Both the position numbers and the translations under genes were made by a program. Shown here in pieces: positions 26,676 through 36,270 of a stretch of 64,000 nucleotides of DNA (position 1 is the first letter of the stretch; each line of letters opens with the position of its first letter). The stretch is from NCBI RefSeq assembly GCF_000421165.1, contig NZ_ATWI01000009.1, positions 744,001 to 808,000 of the forward strand, given 5' to 3'. This DNA comes from Marinobacter daepoensis DSM 16072. Its GTDB lineage: Bacteria; Pseudomonadota; Gammaproteobacteria; Pseudomonadales; Oleiphilaceae. The notes under the pieces were generated by a model. That model had not been told where the DNA came from. It searched no databases and worked only from the letters and a program-made list of their open reading frames with translations.

Positions 26676-27670
26676 AACCAGGCTTCAAGAAGAGGGGTGA
26701 TTGCGGGGTGACTGTGCCCGTGGGCACATCTGGCCAGATAAAACCTGACCCGCTGATAGTCTTGGTCCAGAAAGGCGATCTCCGCCAGGTACGGAAGGAT
26801 ATGCTCCTGACGGGCCCCATTATCAATGGCTACCTCAAAGGCATCACGGGCCTGATCAGGCTTGCTCAGTGCCAGCTCCACCCGGCCCAGCAACTGCCAG
26901 TCTGCAGGCTCATCGTACGTGGCCACCAGTTTTATAAGCAATTCCCGGGACTTTTCAAGGTAGTACTGTCGCAAACTGCCCTGTGCAAGCCCCAGATAGG
27001 CGGTTTCCCACCAGGTTTGGGCCAGCCGTCGGTTCATCTGTTTAACAGGCTTCGGCTCGGTGGTCTGTGCCAGCTGCGTCTGCAGCCGTTCGGCCTCCTG
27101 TACCAGCGCCTTTTCCCTTTGCTCCAACATGGAGTAGGCCAACAGCCGAACGTCATCAACCGGATCCTTCAGGGCCTCCCGGAGAATGTTCACGCCTTCC
27201 CGCCCGGACATCTGTCGGCTCGCCAGTAGCGCTTTCAGACGTTTTGCCGGGTCATTGGCTTCACGGAGCACCTGCCTCAAACCACCCTCGGTATAAACCA
27301 CCTGATTGTCCATGTCGGTTGGCCGGTAAGGAAGCTCCGGGATGGGCACTTGTTGCCAGGGCAATTCCCGGCTTGAACGGGGAAGGTAAAGCGCCAGCAA
27401 AATACCGGCAAAAACGCCAAGGCTGCCAACCAAAGGAATAGCAAACTGCAGTGAGAACAAAAATATAGCCGGGAGCCAGCGTTGTTGCCGATAGCGGGCA
27501 GGCATAAAAACAAGCAACGCCAGCGTAAAAACAAGGCAAGCAAGTGCGTGCGCAACCAGATACCCTGCCAGGGCGTGGGCAGCATCCCCTGCGGTAAAAA
27601 GCGCAACGGCCCCGCCTACCTCAGAGAGCAGGCCAAACGGCAGGAGCCAGTAACTAGTCACTCGCGCCAT
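26672..27670 (-). CDS. pelE: PelE, inner-membrane scaffold of Pel synthesis
   Basis: A 332-residue protein (P. aeruginosa about 329) with three to four N-terminal hydrophobic segments (residues 5-100) and a cytoplasmic tetratricopeptide-like helical domain (about 120-332). In P. aeruginosa PelE joins PelD and PelG in the synthase complex. The start overlaps the end of pelD by 17 bp. Confidence 0.93.
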   Translation of the reverse strand: MARVTSYWLLPFGLLSEVGGAVALFTAGDAAHALAGYLVAHALACLVFTLALLVFMPARYRQQRWLPAIFLFSLQFAIPLVGSLGVFAGILLALYLPRSSRELPWQQVPIPELPYRPTDMDNQVVYTEGGLRQVLREANDPAKRLKALLASRQMSGREGVNILREALKDPVDDVRLLAYSMLEQREKALVQEAERLQTQLAQTTEPKPVKQMNRRLAQTWWETAYLGLAQGSLRQYYLEKSRELLIKLVATYDEPADWQLLGRVELALSKPDQARDAFEVAIDNGARQEHILPYLAEIAFLDQDYQRVRFYLARCAHGHSHPAITPLLEAWL

Positions 27671-28988
27671 CCTCCCTCAACAGCCAGCCGCTGACCTGTT
27701 CTTCCTGACGAAGCACCAGAGTCTGCTTGACAGCAAACGCCCACAGAGAACGCCCGGTGCTCTCCCGGATATCCAGCTCCAGCCGATGCAGGTACCCCGC
27801 CAGCCCGAGTTCGTCCGTCAGCGGCATCAGCAGGACCACGCAGGGGGCGCCAGCCTGACGATCCACCGCGATGACATCCAGGCCACGCAGCAGCCCGGTC
27901 ATCCTTTCCTGCAGTGTCGCCAGGTCCTGTTCTTCGACCTGCAGACGCAGCAAGACTGAAGGCAGGTCAAACTGCTCCGCATCTCGTGCCGCGCGCCGGG
28001 CCTGGAAGCACAGGTTCTGCCACTCATGAGAGCCGTCAACTGTGTCATCTCGCTGACAGAGCATGTCGGCCAGGTGGCCAGACAGAATGGCCAGCAATCT
28101 CAATGTCCGGTTCTGAAAACTGAAAAACGGCAGTGACTTAACGGCACACAAAGCCACCAACTCACCACCAGAGCTGATCAGTGGTATAACCACAAGCAGT
28201 TCAGTATCGAGTTTTTTCAGGTGTTTCCGAAATTCCGTTTGCACCGAGACCAGGGTCCGTTCCTGCAGAGCGTAGTGAATAAGCGGGTCGGAGGCTGGAA
28301 CCTCCCTGAAGTCACCGATGATCGCCAGTGGTTCCGGCCCAACCTGCTGCCCGGACACGGGCAGCAGCGCGGCAGTCTGAAGTTGCCCGTAACGAGCGAG
28401 CACCCGAAGCATTAAAGAGGCACGTTCGCCATTCAGACCGTCCGCCTGAGTCTGGGAAAGCTCACCATAAAGACGCCTGAGGGCTTCGCGCAAACTTCCT
28501 GAGCTCCCCGCAAGCTGCTGTTCCAAGCGATCATGGGATACTTTCATCAGGTAAAAATTGCGGGTAAATTCCTCAAGACGCTGGAGACTGTAGTCATTGA
28601 CCGCGCGGGAGCGTTCCAGTTGCCGCTCCCAATAGTCGCGAAATTCACCCGCCAGCAGACTGCACGCAAGAATGCCTGCGGCCCACCCCCAGGGGTACGT
28701 GGACACCATGGCGATTTCGTACTGCCAGCCAGCCACCAGCAGAACCAGAAGCCCGGACATCAGCGCAGGAAAAAACCCGTAACGCAGCCCGATCAGTAAC
28801 GGCGCAAGTACCGGCCAGGCAAACGTATTCTCAACATGCAAAGGGTCCTGCGGCCGGAGCCAAAAGCCCGAACCGAGGAACAGGCCGGTAACCACAACCA
28901 CTTCCAGCCATTTCAGCCAGCCATGCGCTTCAACCGCTGTATCGGCCATGGGGACAGACGGATGAGCCCGGGACTCCCGCATTGCCAT
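27654..28988 (-). CDS. pelD: PelD, cyclic-di-GMP receptor of Pel synthesis
   Basis: A 444-residue inner-membrane protein: four N-terminal TM helices (about 28-112), a coiled coil, a GAF domain (about 180-310) and a degenerate GGDEF domain. The inhibitory-site motif RGLD is at 368-371, the same place as Arg367/Asp370 in P. aeruginosa, and an Arg stands at 402; these residues bind the c-di-GMP dimer that switches on Pel production. The active-site GGDEF sequence is absent, so it is a receptor, not a cyclase. Its ATG overlaps the pelC stop by one base. Confidence 0.95.
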   Translation of the reverse strand: MAMRESRAHPSVPMADTAVEAHGWLKWLEVVVVTGLFLGSGFWLRPQDPLHVENTFAWPVLAPLLIGLRYGFFPALMSGLLVLLVAGWQYEIAMVSTYPWGWAAGILACSLLAGEFRDYWERQLERSRAVNDYSLQRLEEFTRNFYLMKVSHDRLEQQLAGSSGSLREALRRLYGELSQTQADGLNGERASLMLRVLARYGQLQTAALLPVSGQQVGPEPLAIIGDFREVPASDPLIHYALQERTLVSVQTEFRKHLKKLDTELLVVIPLISSGGELVALCAVKSLPFFSFQNRTLRLLAILSGHLADMLCQRDDTVDGSHEWQNLCFQARRAARDAEQFDLPSVLLRLQVEEQDLATLQERMTGLLRGLDVIAVDRQAGAPCVVLLMPLTDELGLAGYLHRLELDIRESTGRSLWAFAVKQTLVLRQEEQVSGWLLREDGASD

Positions 28989-29524
28989 CAGTCTAAGCTG
29001 CGAATCAAAGGCATCGCATTGGTGAGGTCCTCAAGCACATCGCGGCCAACCGTGCCCAGGCTCTCCCGACCCCAGCCAGTGCTGGCAGCCGTGCCGGACC
29101 ATACGATGTCATTACTGCCAGCCCGCCGGACTATCAACGTCACACCAACGGCCGGCTCGCTATCAAACCCGGCTTTGTACCGCCACTCTTCCACCGTTCC
29201 GGTCACAATCAGGTCTGCGCCCTCGGCTTCAGCCATCATCAGGGCTTCTTCCTGCCGTGCCTGGCTTTCATACATCAAAGGATTAGCATCCTCCGGCAGG
29301 TATAACTCAACTCGGGGAGCGCCTTTCGCCCGAAGAATCGCAACGGCGATACTGGCGGCCCGGTCTCCGGCCTGCGGGGTCTCAGACAGGTTTACAAAAG
29401 GCACTACGGCAAACCGCTCGCCCAGCTCTATAGGCGTTTCACCCGATTCCGAAATCAGGGTCGAGCACCCGGTCAGTGTGGCTAAAAACAGCCCGGCCAA
29501 AAGCAGGGGTCGTAGCAGAGTCAT
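28988..29524 (-). CDS. pelC: PelC, outer-membrane lipoprotein of Pel export
   Basis: A 178-residue lipoprotein (P. aeruginosa 172). Signal peptide and lipobox LTGC put the lipid Cys at about 20. The mature fold contains ERFAVVPFVNLSETP and a YGDLIVTG-type strand (ADLIVTGTVEEWRY). In P. aeruginosa PelC forms a dodecameric ring on the periplasmic face of the outer membrane that funnels Pel to PelB. ATGA overlap with pelB. Confidence 0.95.
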   Translation of the reverse strand: MTLLRPLLLAGLFLATLTGCSTLISESGETPIELGERFAVVPFVNLSETPQAGDRAASIAVAILRAKGAPRVELYLPEDANPLMYESQARQEEALMMAEAEGADLIVTGTVEEWRYKAGFDSEPAVGVTLIVRRAGSNDIVWSGTAASTGWGRESLGTVGRDVLEDLTNAMPLIRSLD

Positions 29525-32500
29525 CGATTGTCTCCTGACGTATTGAAAAACAAAGTGTAGGTGAGGCGCGCATCCACGGTGCTGTCGCCACTCAAACTAT
29601 CCGAGGAGTAACCCGCGGAAAGAGCTATCTCGTCATTGCCCCCAACCGACCAGCTCACCCCCCCGCTGATGCCATACTCAACGGTCTCGGAAGACAGCAC
29701 GTAACCGGTCGTCATATCAAAATACCAGCCTGGCTGTGCCCGCTGTTCAAGCAGCGAATGCGGAGCCTGTTCCTGCCAGCGCACACCTACAGACAGGCGT
29801 TCGTAGTCTCTGGTCAGTAATTCGTCCGTCCCAAGTGGCCGGGTGAACAACGACTGGGTCTCAGACTTCAGAGGAGTCATCTGGCCCAGATCCTGTAAAA
29901 CGTATTCACCGCGCACCACCCAATCGGGGTGGCCCCTGGATAGCTGGTAGCTGCCGAACAGCTCATAGCGCTGCCCTTCCGCAATCTCACTCTGCCCGGC
30001 AGCATCAAATGACAGGGCCTCCACGCGGGCGCCCACCACCGCTCGGCTATCGGCCTGATAAGTGCCTTCCAGTGAAGTGCGATTCTTATCGATCAACCAC
30101 CATGCCTCGGCAGAATCGGTAGCGCGCTCTCCCAGATACTGGCCCAGGGTAACTTGCCATCGACGCCCAGGCTGGAAGCGAAGTTCCAATGCAGACCACA
30201 AACCACTCCCTTCTAACCGGTCCAGATGCCCGATGCCGGCTGTCAGCAACCAATCCGTCGCGTTGTTCTGAAACATCACCTGCCCCTCAGAAGACGGCCG
30301 AACGGGCCCCGTAAACCGGGTGTCGTTGTTGGTGTCCAGGCTGGCGACCCGCCCCGTAACGCGATATGCCTCGGTACTGTAATCCCAGGCACCGTAATAG
30401 TGATCAACCGCCATGCTGCTTATCCGCTCCCGCTGCCAGCCAAGTTGCACGGCGCGGTTGTCAGAGAGATACAGCGGAGCGGACCTCGCTTCAGGCACAG
30501 CGTCAGGCCTGCGAGCTAACGAGGGCGTTCGCGGCTGCACGCTGACAGGCTCCTGCCTGGCCGCAAAACGCCTCAGGTGGAAGGCAAGCACCGGATCTCC
30601 CAAGCGTTCCGCAAGACTGGCCTGCTCAGCCAGTGGGAGCCAGCCTGCGTCGCCACCCTGGCGCAACTTCTGAAGCCAGTATCGGGCCCGCTGATCCTCA
30701 CCGAGTTCGGCGTAACCGTAGGCCAGTAGTGCATGCTGCCGCTGCCCCGGCAACAAAGACAGTTCTGTCAGAACAGCACGCAATCGGTCTTCATGCCCAC
30801 CGGCATCCGCAACCAGCAACCAGCCCCAGGCACCCAGAATATCCTCGTTTTCCGGGCTCAGAACCAGGGCCCGGCGGTACGCCTGCTCTGCCCTGTCCCG
30901 CTGACCCGCATGTTCATACAAACGACCACGAAACGCCCAGTAGCGATCATCTTGCTCATGGGAAGAATACTGCTCCCAATTCTGCAAGGTTTCTTCCAGT
31001 GCCGGCCATTGGCTGGTATTGGCCTGGGCATCCGCCAGTATGGAAAGGTAACCGGGATCTCCAGTCTGCTCGAATTGCGCCTCGGCGAGGCCAGCCACCC
31101 GTTTGTAGTCGCCGAACTGCGCCGCCAGCCCAATCAGCCGGTCAGCCACTCCCTCGTCGTGCTGCTGCCAGTTCCCGGCCATGAGTGTCTGGTACTCTTC
31201 ACGGAGTTTTTCGGGATCACCAAGCAAAGTCAGCAGATCAAGCCTCATCAGCTCAGCTTCCGTAAAGTGCTCTGGGGTCGTAAAAGTGGCCTCCAACGTG
31301 GCAATGGCGCGCTCCACCTGGCGCGTTCGCCAATACAAATTCGCCAGGATCAGCCGCTCAGGTTCTTTCAGTGTTTGCTTCCTTTCGAACAGCCGTATGG
31401 CATCCAGATACCGGTTATTGTTTACGTATAGCTGGTAGAGTCGATCAACAAAGCCCTGCTGGCCAGGGTATCGCCGTTCCCCCTCTTCCAGTATTTCCAT
31501 CGCCTGTTCAAGCTCAACCGCACGGGTGTAGCCATCCCCGAGAAGGAGGTAGCCATCAGCATCAAGATCCCCCCGGTTTCTAGCCAACTCGAGTACCCGG
31601 AGCAGGTCGTCCCACAAATACAGATCCCGGGATAAGGCCGTTGAGCGTTGCAGCGCTTCAAGGTGTCCATGCTCACGGTAAAGCGAGCGCCATTGAGCCA
31701 GGGACACTTCCGGCTGCCCCTCCCATTCTAGTACCCGGGCGGCCCAGACTCTGTCTTCTATCGAGGCATCGTCCAATTGAATGATGCGCACGGCAGTTTT
31801 GGCCGCAGATGACAAATCGCCATTGGCCAACTGCAATCCCCGCAAACGTCTGAGCGCCTCAACATCGCCGGAACGAACGGCTGTCAGGGCCAACAGCCAC
31901 TGCCTCTCCAAAGCATCATTCCCCGCCAACCGTGCCAGTCGAACTGCGTTCTGGAGGCCGTCAGAGCCCGGTGTCATCAGGCCTCTGGCCTGAAAGGTGG
32001 CCAGGGCTTCGAGGGGCTGACCAGACGCGAGGTATAGGCGGACCAGCTCCTGCCCCGCCCGGGGCTGCTCGGGTTCCGGAAGGTCATCGATAATCTGCTC
32101 CAACGTCTCTGCGGCGACGGCCGGGTCTCCGGAAGCCACCTGGGCGTTGCCCAGAGAAAGCATCAACCACAGCCGATCTTCTTCATTCGCAGACCCCAGC
32201 AGCGAGGGCAGCAACTGAAGCTGTTCTTCAGGCGTCAGCCAATTCAGCAGCGGCTCCACCATACGGTGAATCTCTCCATCTGCACCAGGCACGGTCACAA
32301 GGTGTTTAACCATAGCCAGCAAAGCAGCCTTGCGCTGCTGACGTATGGCAGTATCCGGAGCCGCTGCCAGGTCTGCCGTGGCAAGAGAAAGCGCAAGCCT
32401 CGCGGCCTCCGGCGGCACTGAGGGGCTCCTGAGCAAAGGCTGCAATGTTTCCAGCGCCTCTCGGGAATGCCCCACGTCAGATTGCATCTGAGCCAGGCGG

Positions 32501-32706
32501 ACACGTAGCTCCTCGTTGTCCGAGTCAGCATCCAGCAACACCGACAGATAAGCCAGGGATAACGCATCCGGCTCCTTGAGGCGCCCTATCTGATCGAAAA
32601 ACGCCTCCCGGGGATGCAAAACATAGAGCAACACAATGGCCAGGGTGCCCATCACCACCAGAGCAGGCATTCCGAACAGACTTGGACGCTTCAAGCTCCT
32701 CCGCAC
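29521..32706 (-). CDS. pelB: PelB, outer-membrane porin with TPR domain
   Basis: A 1061-residue export protein, somewhat shorter than P. aeruginosa PelB (about 1193). One N-terminal TM helix (about 12-31) anchors it, a long periplasmic array of TPR helices runs to about residue 720, and the C-terminal 300 residues are a beta-barrel ending in an aromatic strand (YTLFFNTSGDN). The TPR region binds and localises PelA, and the barrel forms the exit pore. GTG start directly abuts the pelA TGA (TGAGTG), with GGAG in the pelA tail as ribosome binding site. Confidence 0.94.
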   Translation of the reverse strand: MRRSLKRPSLFGMPALVVMGTLAIVLLYVLHPREAFFDQIGRLKEPDALSLAYLSVLLDADSDNEELRVRLAQMQSDVGHSREALETLQPLLRSPSVPPEAARLALSLATADLAAAPDTAIRQQRKAALLAMVKHLVTVPGADGEIHRMVEPLLNWLTPEEQLQLLPSLLGSANEEDRLWLMLSLGNAQVASGDPAVAAETLEQIIDDLPEPEQPRAGQELVRLYLASGQPLEALATFQARGLMTPGSDGLQNAVRLARLAGNDALERQWLLALTAVRSGDVEALRRLRGLQLANGDLSSAAKTAVRIIQLDDASIEDRVWAARVLEWEGQPEVSLAQWRSLYREHGHLEALQRSTALSRDLYLWDDLLRVLELARNRGDLDADGYLLLGDGYTRAVELEQAMEILEEGERRYPGQQGFVDRLYQLYVNNNRYLDAIRLFERKQTLKEPERLILANLYWRTRQVERAIATLEATFTTPEHFTEAELMRLDLLTLLGDPEKLREEYQTLMAGNWQQHDEGVADRLIGLAAQFGDYKRVAGLAEAQFEQTGDPGYLSILADAQANTSQWPALEETLQNWEQYSSHEQDDRYWAFRGRLYEHAGQRDRAEQAYRRALVLSPENEDILGAWGWLLVADAGGHEDRLRAVLTELSLLPGQRQHALLAYGYAELGEDQRARYWLQKLRQGGDAGWLPLAEQASLAERLGDPVLAFHLRRFAARQEPVSVQPRTPSLARRPDAVPEARSAPLYLSDNRAVQLGWQRERISSMAVDHYYGAWDYSTEAYRVTGRVASLDTNNDTRFTGPVRPSSEGQVMFQNNATDWLLTAGIGHLDRLEGSGLWSALELRFQPGRRWQVTLGQYLGERATDSAEAWWLIDKNRTSLEGTYQADSRAVVGARVEALSFDAAGQSEIAEGQRYELFGSYQLSRGHPDWVVRGEYVLQDLGQMTPLKSETQSLFTRPLGTDELLTRDYERLSVGVRWQEQAPHSLLEQRAQPGWYFDMTTGYVLSSETVEYGISGGVSWSVGGNDEIALSAGYSSDSLSGDSTVDARLTYTLFFNTSGDNR

Positions 32707-35460
32707 TCAGTCGCACTCCACGACAAAGTCAGAAACGCTGTTCCCGGACAACCGGAACCCCCCGGGGCCGAGCCTTGTTACCTGGTGTGTGCTGCGCACC
32801 TGGCAAGCGCCTTTGGTGCTGAACCGCAGTTCCACTGGCACATGCCCTTTCGCAGACAACGTCAAACGCCACCGCTCTTGCGAACTCTGCTCCCGGCGCC
32901 AGTCCATGAGCGGAGCATTAGCCGATTCCAGATACGCGCCGTCCGGTGCCTGCCCGGTTAACACTAACTCCGGGGCCCCGCCAACCAGATGCACATAATG
33001 TTTCCCGCCATGACGATTGAAGCCCGCCACTCCCTCGCTCTTCTGGAGATCCGGATACGTTCCGGAGGGCAAGGTTACCGTTGTTGGTCGCTCAAGCCCT
33101 CGCCACTGGTAATGTCCGCTTTCACTCAACATCAAGGCACCGTAATAACGAGCCTTCACACGAGAGGCGTACTCACTGAGGTAAAGCGGAGTATTCGGTT
33201 CCGCCAAAGCGTGTTGATAAACCTCATTCAAGGCCTTGAGGGATTCAGGATAGGTGCCCGAATAAAAGTGGTAGTAGATTCCACTGGGCTTCAGACGATA
33301 CGGTGTATTAAGCAGATCAAAACTCTCTCTGGCATTGCGATAGCCATAGAAAGGTCCGGTCCACAAATTTGTGTACACGTTTTCGTTAAGCACAGGTGCA
33401 TGCACCTGCAGCTCATCCCCGACAAGACGCCCATCGGGCCAGACCGCCGCCAGCGCGGAGTCGTATTTCAACGGCCGGGTGTTCCCGCCATTGACATTAA
33501 TCAGCCCTAACTCCCGCACTCGGCGAAGCGCCTCTTTCCCCGGGCGGGCATCACCACTCCACAGAAACACACGCAAGGGCTTGTCTTCTGGCGCGAGCTT
33601 CTCAACGAAGGCCACCGAACCGGAGATCTCCCTGGCCAGATCAGGCTCGTATCCCGGGATTTCCAGAGAGTATCCGTAGTCTGTGTCTTCTTTAGATGGC
33701 GCCGCCTCCCCTTCCATCATGCGCCAGAAAAAGGGATGGCTGTAGGTATGAGAGGCAACCTCAACGTTCGGCTCCTGAAAAATGCGGCGAGCGGTGTTCA
33801 GCGCTTCTTCACTTTCAGCCGGATACAGCCCTTCCGGAGATACTTCGGCTTCAATCACCGAAACCGTGTGAGGGATTGGATAGGCCTTGATAATCTCATC
33901 GAGAATCACCTCGATCGCTTGTGCCGTCCCCGGCATTTTTGCTCTCGACACCGCTCCATCACCATCAATGTGGGCGGTAATAATACGTCGACCGCTCTCG
34001 GTTGTTGTGTCCACCCCCGGATGGTTCCCGGGATTCAGCGAGTCAGCCAGAAACTGAACCGGATCGAACAGCCAGTAGGCGGCGGCGTCCGGGCCGGGCT
34101 CGAACAGAAACGGGCTGAGGGCTACCCCGCCGTCAGGATGGATAAAGACTGGAGAATAAACACGATCTTCCTGATCCCGGATCGTAACCCAGGGCGTCAG
34201 CTTTTCCGTTACAGGAGCCATGACCAGTGGCACCCGTGCGGGCAAACGGCGACCTTCAAATTCCCCCACACTGTCGTGCTGAGCGGTCAGTTCAAGTGGC
34301 GCTGCGGGAACCTTCATCCGCTGGGATGAGACTAACCGCTGGCAAGCTGGAGCAGACGGAGGCAACCCCATCAGCACCAGGGGTACCTGACTCTGAACAT
34401 TGCGCCCCAGCCACTGGCAAAACCGGTTATGAGACTCACCAGCCTCCCACCAGACGACAACGCCGTGGTACCGGTCCAGGACTGGTTCAGAAAGCGGTAC
34501 ATCAAGAGCAGACCGAAAAACCGGAGCAAAACCAAGGTACTCCAGGATCACCCCCAGTCGACTGTGGGCCTGACTTTGATCGGCTCCAGGCTCCGGCAAG
34601 TCGTGTATTACCAGAACCTGTCTTTTGACCGTTTCCGGAAACGTTGGACTGAGTCGGTCCAGTGCATGATTGCTGACCACCGGCAAAAATCCGCGCTCCC
34701 GCAGTTGCTCTGCAACATCCGACGCGTCTTCCGGCTTTTCAGTGTAGTCAATCGCAATCAACGGTTTGTCCGGGTGCTGTTTCTTCCAGTCCTCAAACTG
34801 GAAGTCCAGCCACTTCCTATGTTCGCCGGGTACCGGTCGGTACTTGCCTGTGCCAGGGTCGTAACCTGCGAGGTAGGATTCAAACGCAAGGGCGTCAACC
34901 TGGTTGCGGGCACGTTCTGGTAAATGGAACCCACGGTTGATAACAACGACAGCCGCCGGGTGTTCTGCCTTAATCGCCTCAATCAGCTCAGCCTGAGCTT
35001 CCGCAAACCCTGATGAGTCAGCACGGCCAGCCTCGGTCATCTGGTGGCTGTCAAGCGTATCAAGAAAGACTCCACCAAAGCCTCTGGCCAGCGAAGGGTT
35101 GATGCGTTCTTCCAGCAGAAACTGCCTGACGGCGGGCATGCGGACATCCAGAATCACGCTGTTCCACGCATTATTCCGGCCAATAACCCAAGCAGGATCA
35201 ACATCAGGGAACAGCGCGTGCGATTTGGCGACCTCGTCAACAGCCACATACGCAAGGGATCGGGTTCCGCCTTTCGACAACAACGTCAACCGGCTGTCGG
35301 TTGCCTGGTCCGGCTGAAGCACCAGCCAATCGTAGGCAAACAGCGGCCCTATCGGTGACTCATCACCATAATAAAACCCGATATTTTGGGGTGTTGCGGC
35401 CAATGCCACGGGAAGAGTCGTTAACAATGCAAGGACAGCAAGAAATCGATAAAAGGTCAT
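32707..35460 (-). CDS. pelA: PelA, periplasmic Pel hydrolase/deacetylase
   Basis: A 917-residue protein with signal peptide (1-21). The N-terminal glycoside hydrolase domain (about 25-265) has the probable catalytic Glu194 (LAFESY; Glu218 in P. aeruginosa), a Rossmann-like middle domain follows, and the carbohydrate-esterase domain has Asp499/Asp501 (HIDGDG) and the zinc pair His571/His575 (SHTYSH). It partly de-N-acetylates Pel, giving it positive charge, and can cut the polymer. A C-terminal beta-rich domain follows. First gene of the seven-gene operon. Confidence 0.95.
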   Translation of the reverse strand: MTFYRFLAVLALLTTLPVALAATPQNIGFYYGDESPIGPLFAYDWLVLQPDQATDSRLTLLSKGGTRSLAYVAVDEVAKSHALFPDVDPAWVIGRNNAWNSVILDVRMPAVRQFLLEERINPSLARGFGGVFLDTLDSHQMTEAGRADSSGFAEAQAELIEAIKAEHPAAVVVINRGFHLPERARNQVDALAFESYLAGYDPGTGKYRPVPGEHRKWLDFQFEDWKKQHPDKPLIAIDYTEKPEDASDVAEQLRERGFLPVVSNHALDRLSPTFPETVKRQVLVIHDLPEPGADQSQAHSRLGVILEYLGFAPVFRSALDVPLSEPVLDRYHGVVVWWEAGESHNRFCQWLGRNVQSQVPLVLMGLPPSAPACQRLVSSQRMKVPAAPLELTAQHDSVGEFEGRRLPARVPLVMAPVTEKLTPWVTIRDQEDRVYSPVFIHPDGGVALSPFLFEPGPDAAAYWLFDPVQFLADSLNPGNHPGVDTTTESGRRIITAHIDGDGAVSRAKMPGTAQAIEVILDEIIKAYPIPHTVSVIEAEVSPEGLYPAESEEALNTARRIFQEPNVEVASHTYSHPFFWRMMEGEAAPSKEDTDYGYSLEIPGYEPDLAREISGSVAFVEKLAPEDKPLRVFLWSGDARPGKEALRRVRELGLINVNGGNTRPLKYDSALAAVWPDGRLVGDELQVHAPVLNENVYTNLWTGPFYGYRNARESFDLLNTPYRLKPSGIYYHFYSGTYPESLKALNEVYQHALAEPNTPLYLSEYASRVKARYYGALMLSESGHYQWRGLERPTTVTLPSGTYPDLQKSEGVAGFNRHGGKHYVHLVGGAPELVLTGQAPDGAYLESANAPLMDWRREQSSQERWRLTLSAKGHVPVELRFSTKGACQVRSTHQVTRLGPGGFRLSGNSVSDFVVECD

Positions 35461-35754
35461 GGAAGCGGAATGGCCGTCTAACCCAAAAGATGTGAACCGT
35501 GTCTCACTAGAGTAGCATGCGTCACATCTCCATCATACTGTTTCAGGTCAGAAAACTATTGAATCAGCACCACTATCGTGACACCGGAGAGTCCGATACC
35601 GGACATGGATTATTAAGCACGAGCGCCAAGAGCCAGCTGAGCGACTGAGCCGAGCTCTCGACCTTCATGTTCAAGCCTTAGTCCTATTTCCTGAACCGCA
35701 GGTTTATGAAACACTCGGCGGCATAGAGAGATGTTTACAGACAAAGGATTCAGA
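35461..35754. other. Intergenic region upstream of pelA and mgsA
   Basis: A 294-bp region with divergent promoters. On the minus strand TATGAT (35537-35532) can serve as a -10 for pelA but has no convincing -35. A CRP/Vfr-like site lies at 35491-35506, and AGATGTGA (35488-35495) and TCACATCT (35522-35529) form a wider perfect inverted repeat. The mgsA ribosome binding site AAAGGA is at the right edge. I saw no FleQ box that I would trust. Confidence 0.5.
35491..35506. promoter_or_regulatory. CRP/Vfr-like binding site before pelA
   Basis: TGTGA-N6-TCTCA matches the CRP/Vfr core TGTGA-N6-TCACA in 9 of 10 positions. It is centred about 38 bp before the pelA ATG and, if the TATGAT above is the -10, lies downstream of the transcription start, which would suit repression. 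It also shares its left arm with the wider inverted repeat. Confidence 0.4.
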
Positions 35755-36195
35755 ATGGCCGTTAAATCCGTCGCACTGGTGGCGCATGACAACAAGAAAC
35801 AGGAACTGATCGATTGGGCAAAAGAGAACCGTACTCGCCTGGCGCCACTCAGGCTTTATGCCACCGGCACCACCGGCCGGTTATTGCGAGAAAACCTGGG
35901 CCGCGAAGATCTGCACTCCCTGTTGAGCGGACCTTTAGGGGGTGACCAGCAGATTGGCGCAAAGATCGCAGAGGGCGAGATCGATCTGCTGGTGTTTTTC
36001 TGGGACCCTCTGGAGCCACAGCCCCACGACCCGGATATCAAGGCCCTGCTCCGTATCGCCGCGCTCTGGAACATCCCGGTGGCCTGCAACCGGGCCACGG
36101 CAGAGTTCATTCTGACGTCCGCTTACATGACCGATGATCAGCACCACCCGAGGAAACCGGACTTTTCCTCTTACACAGGCCGCAACGTTCCGTAA
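35755..36195 (+). CDS. mgsA: Methylglyoxal synthase
   Basis: Converts dihydroxyacetone phosphate to methylglyoxal and phosphate, a bypass that relieves sugar-phosphate build-up when phosphate is short. 146 residues, collinear with E. coli MgsA. Seen: [18 protein letters not shown] (phosphate loop), SGPLGGDQQ with catalytic Asp64 (E. coli Asp71), and [13 protein letters not shown] with His91. ATG 35755 chosen for AAAGGA 6 bp upstream and length; ATG 35731 adds eight residues. Divergent from pelA; no functional link is evident beyond shared DNA. Confidence 0.95.
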   Translation: MAVKSVALVAHDNKKQELIDWAKENRTRLAPLRLYATGTTGRLLRENLGREDLHSLLSGPLGGDQQIGAKIAEGEIDLLVFFWDPLEPQPHDPDIKALLRIAALWNIPVACNRATAEFILTSAYMTDDQHHPRKPDFSSYTGRNVP

Positions 36196-36270
36196 CGGAA
36201 AGACACGAGCGCAGAATCAAAACAGCGCTAGTCTGTTTATAAACCCTTCAAGGGATCAGAGGGGAAATTC

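Noticed and set aside
35461..35754. FleQ-type box before pelA
   Set aside because: I looked for GTCA-type half-sites flanking AT-rich centres with correct spacing and found only partial matches.
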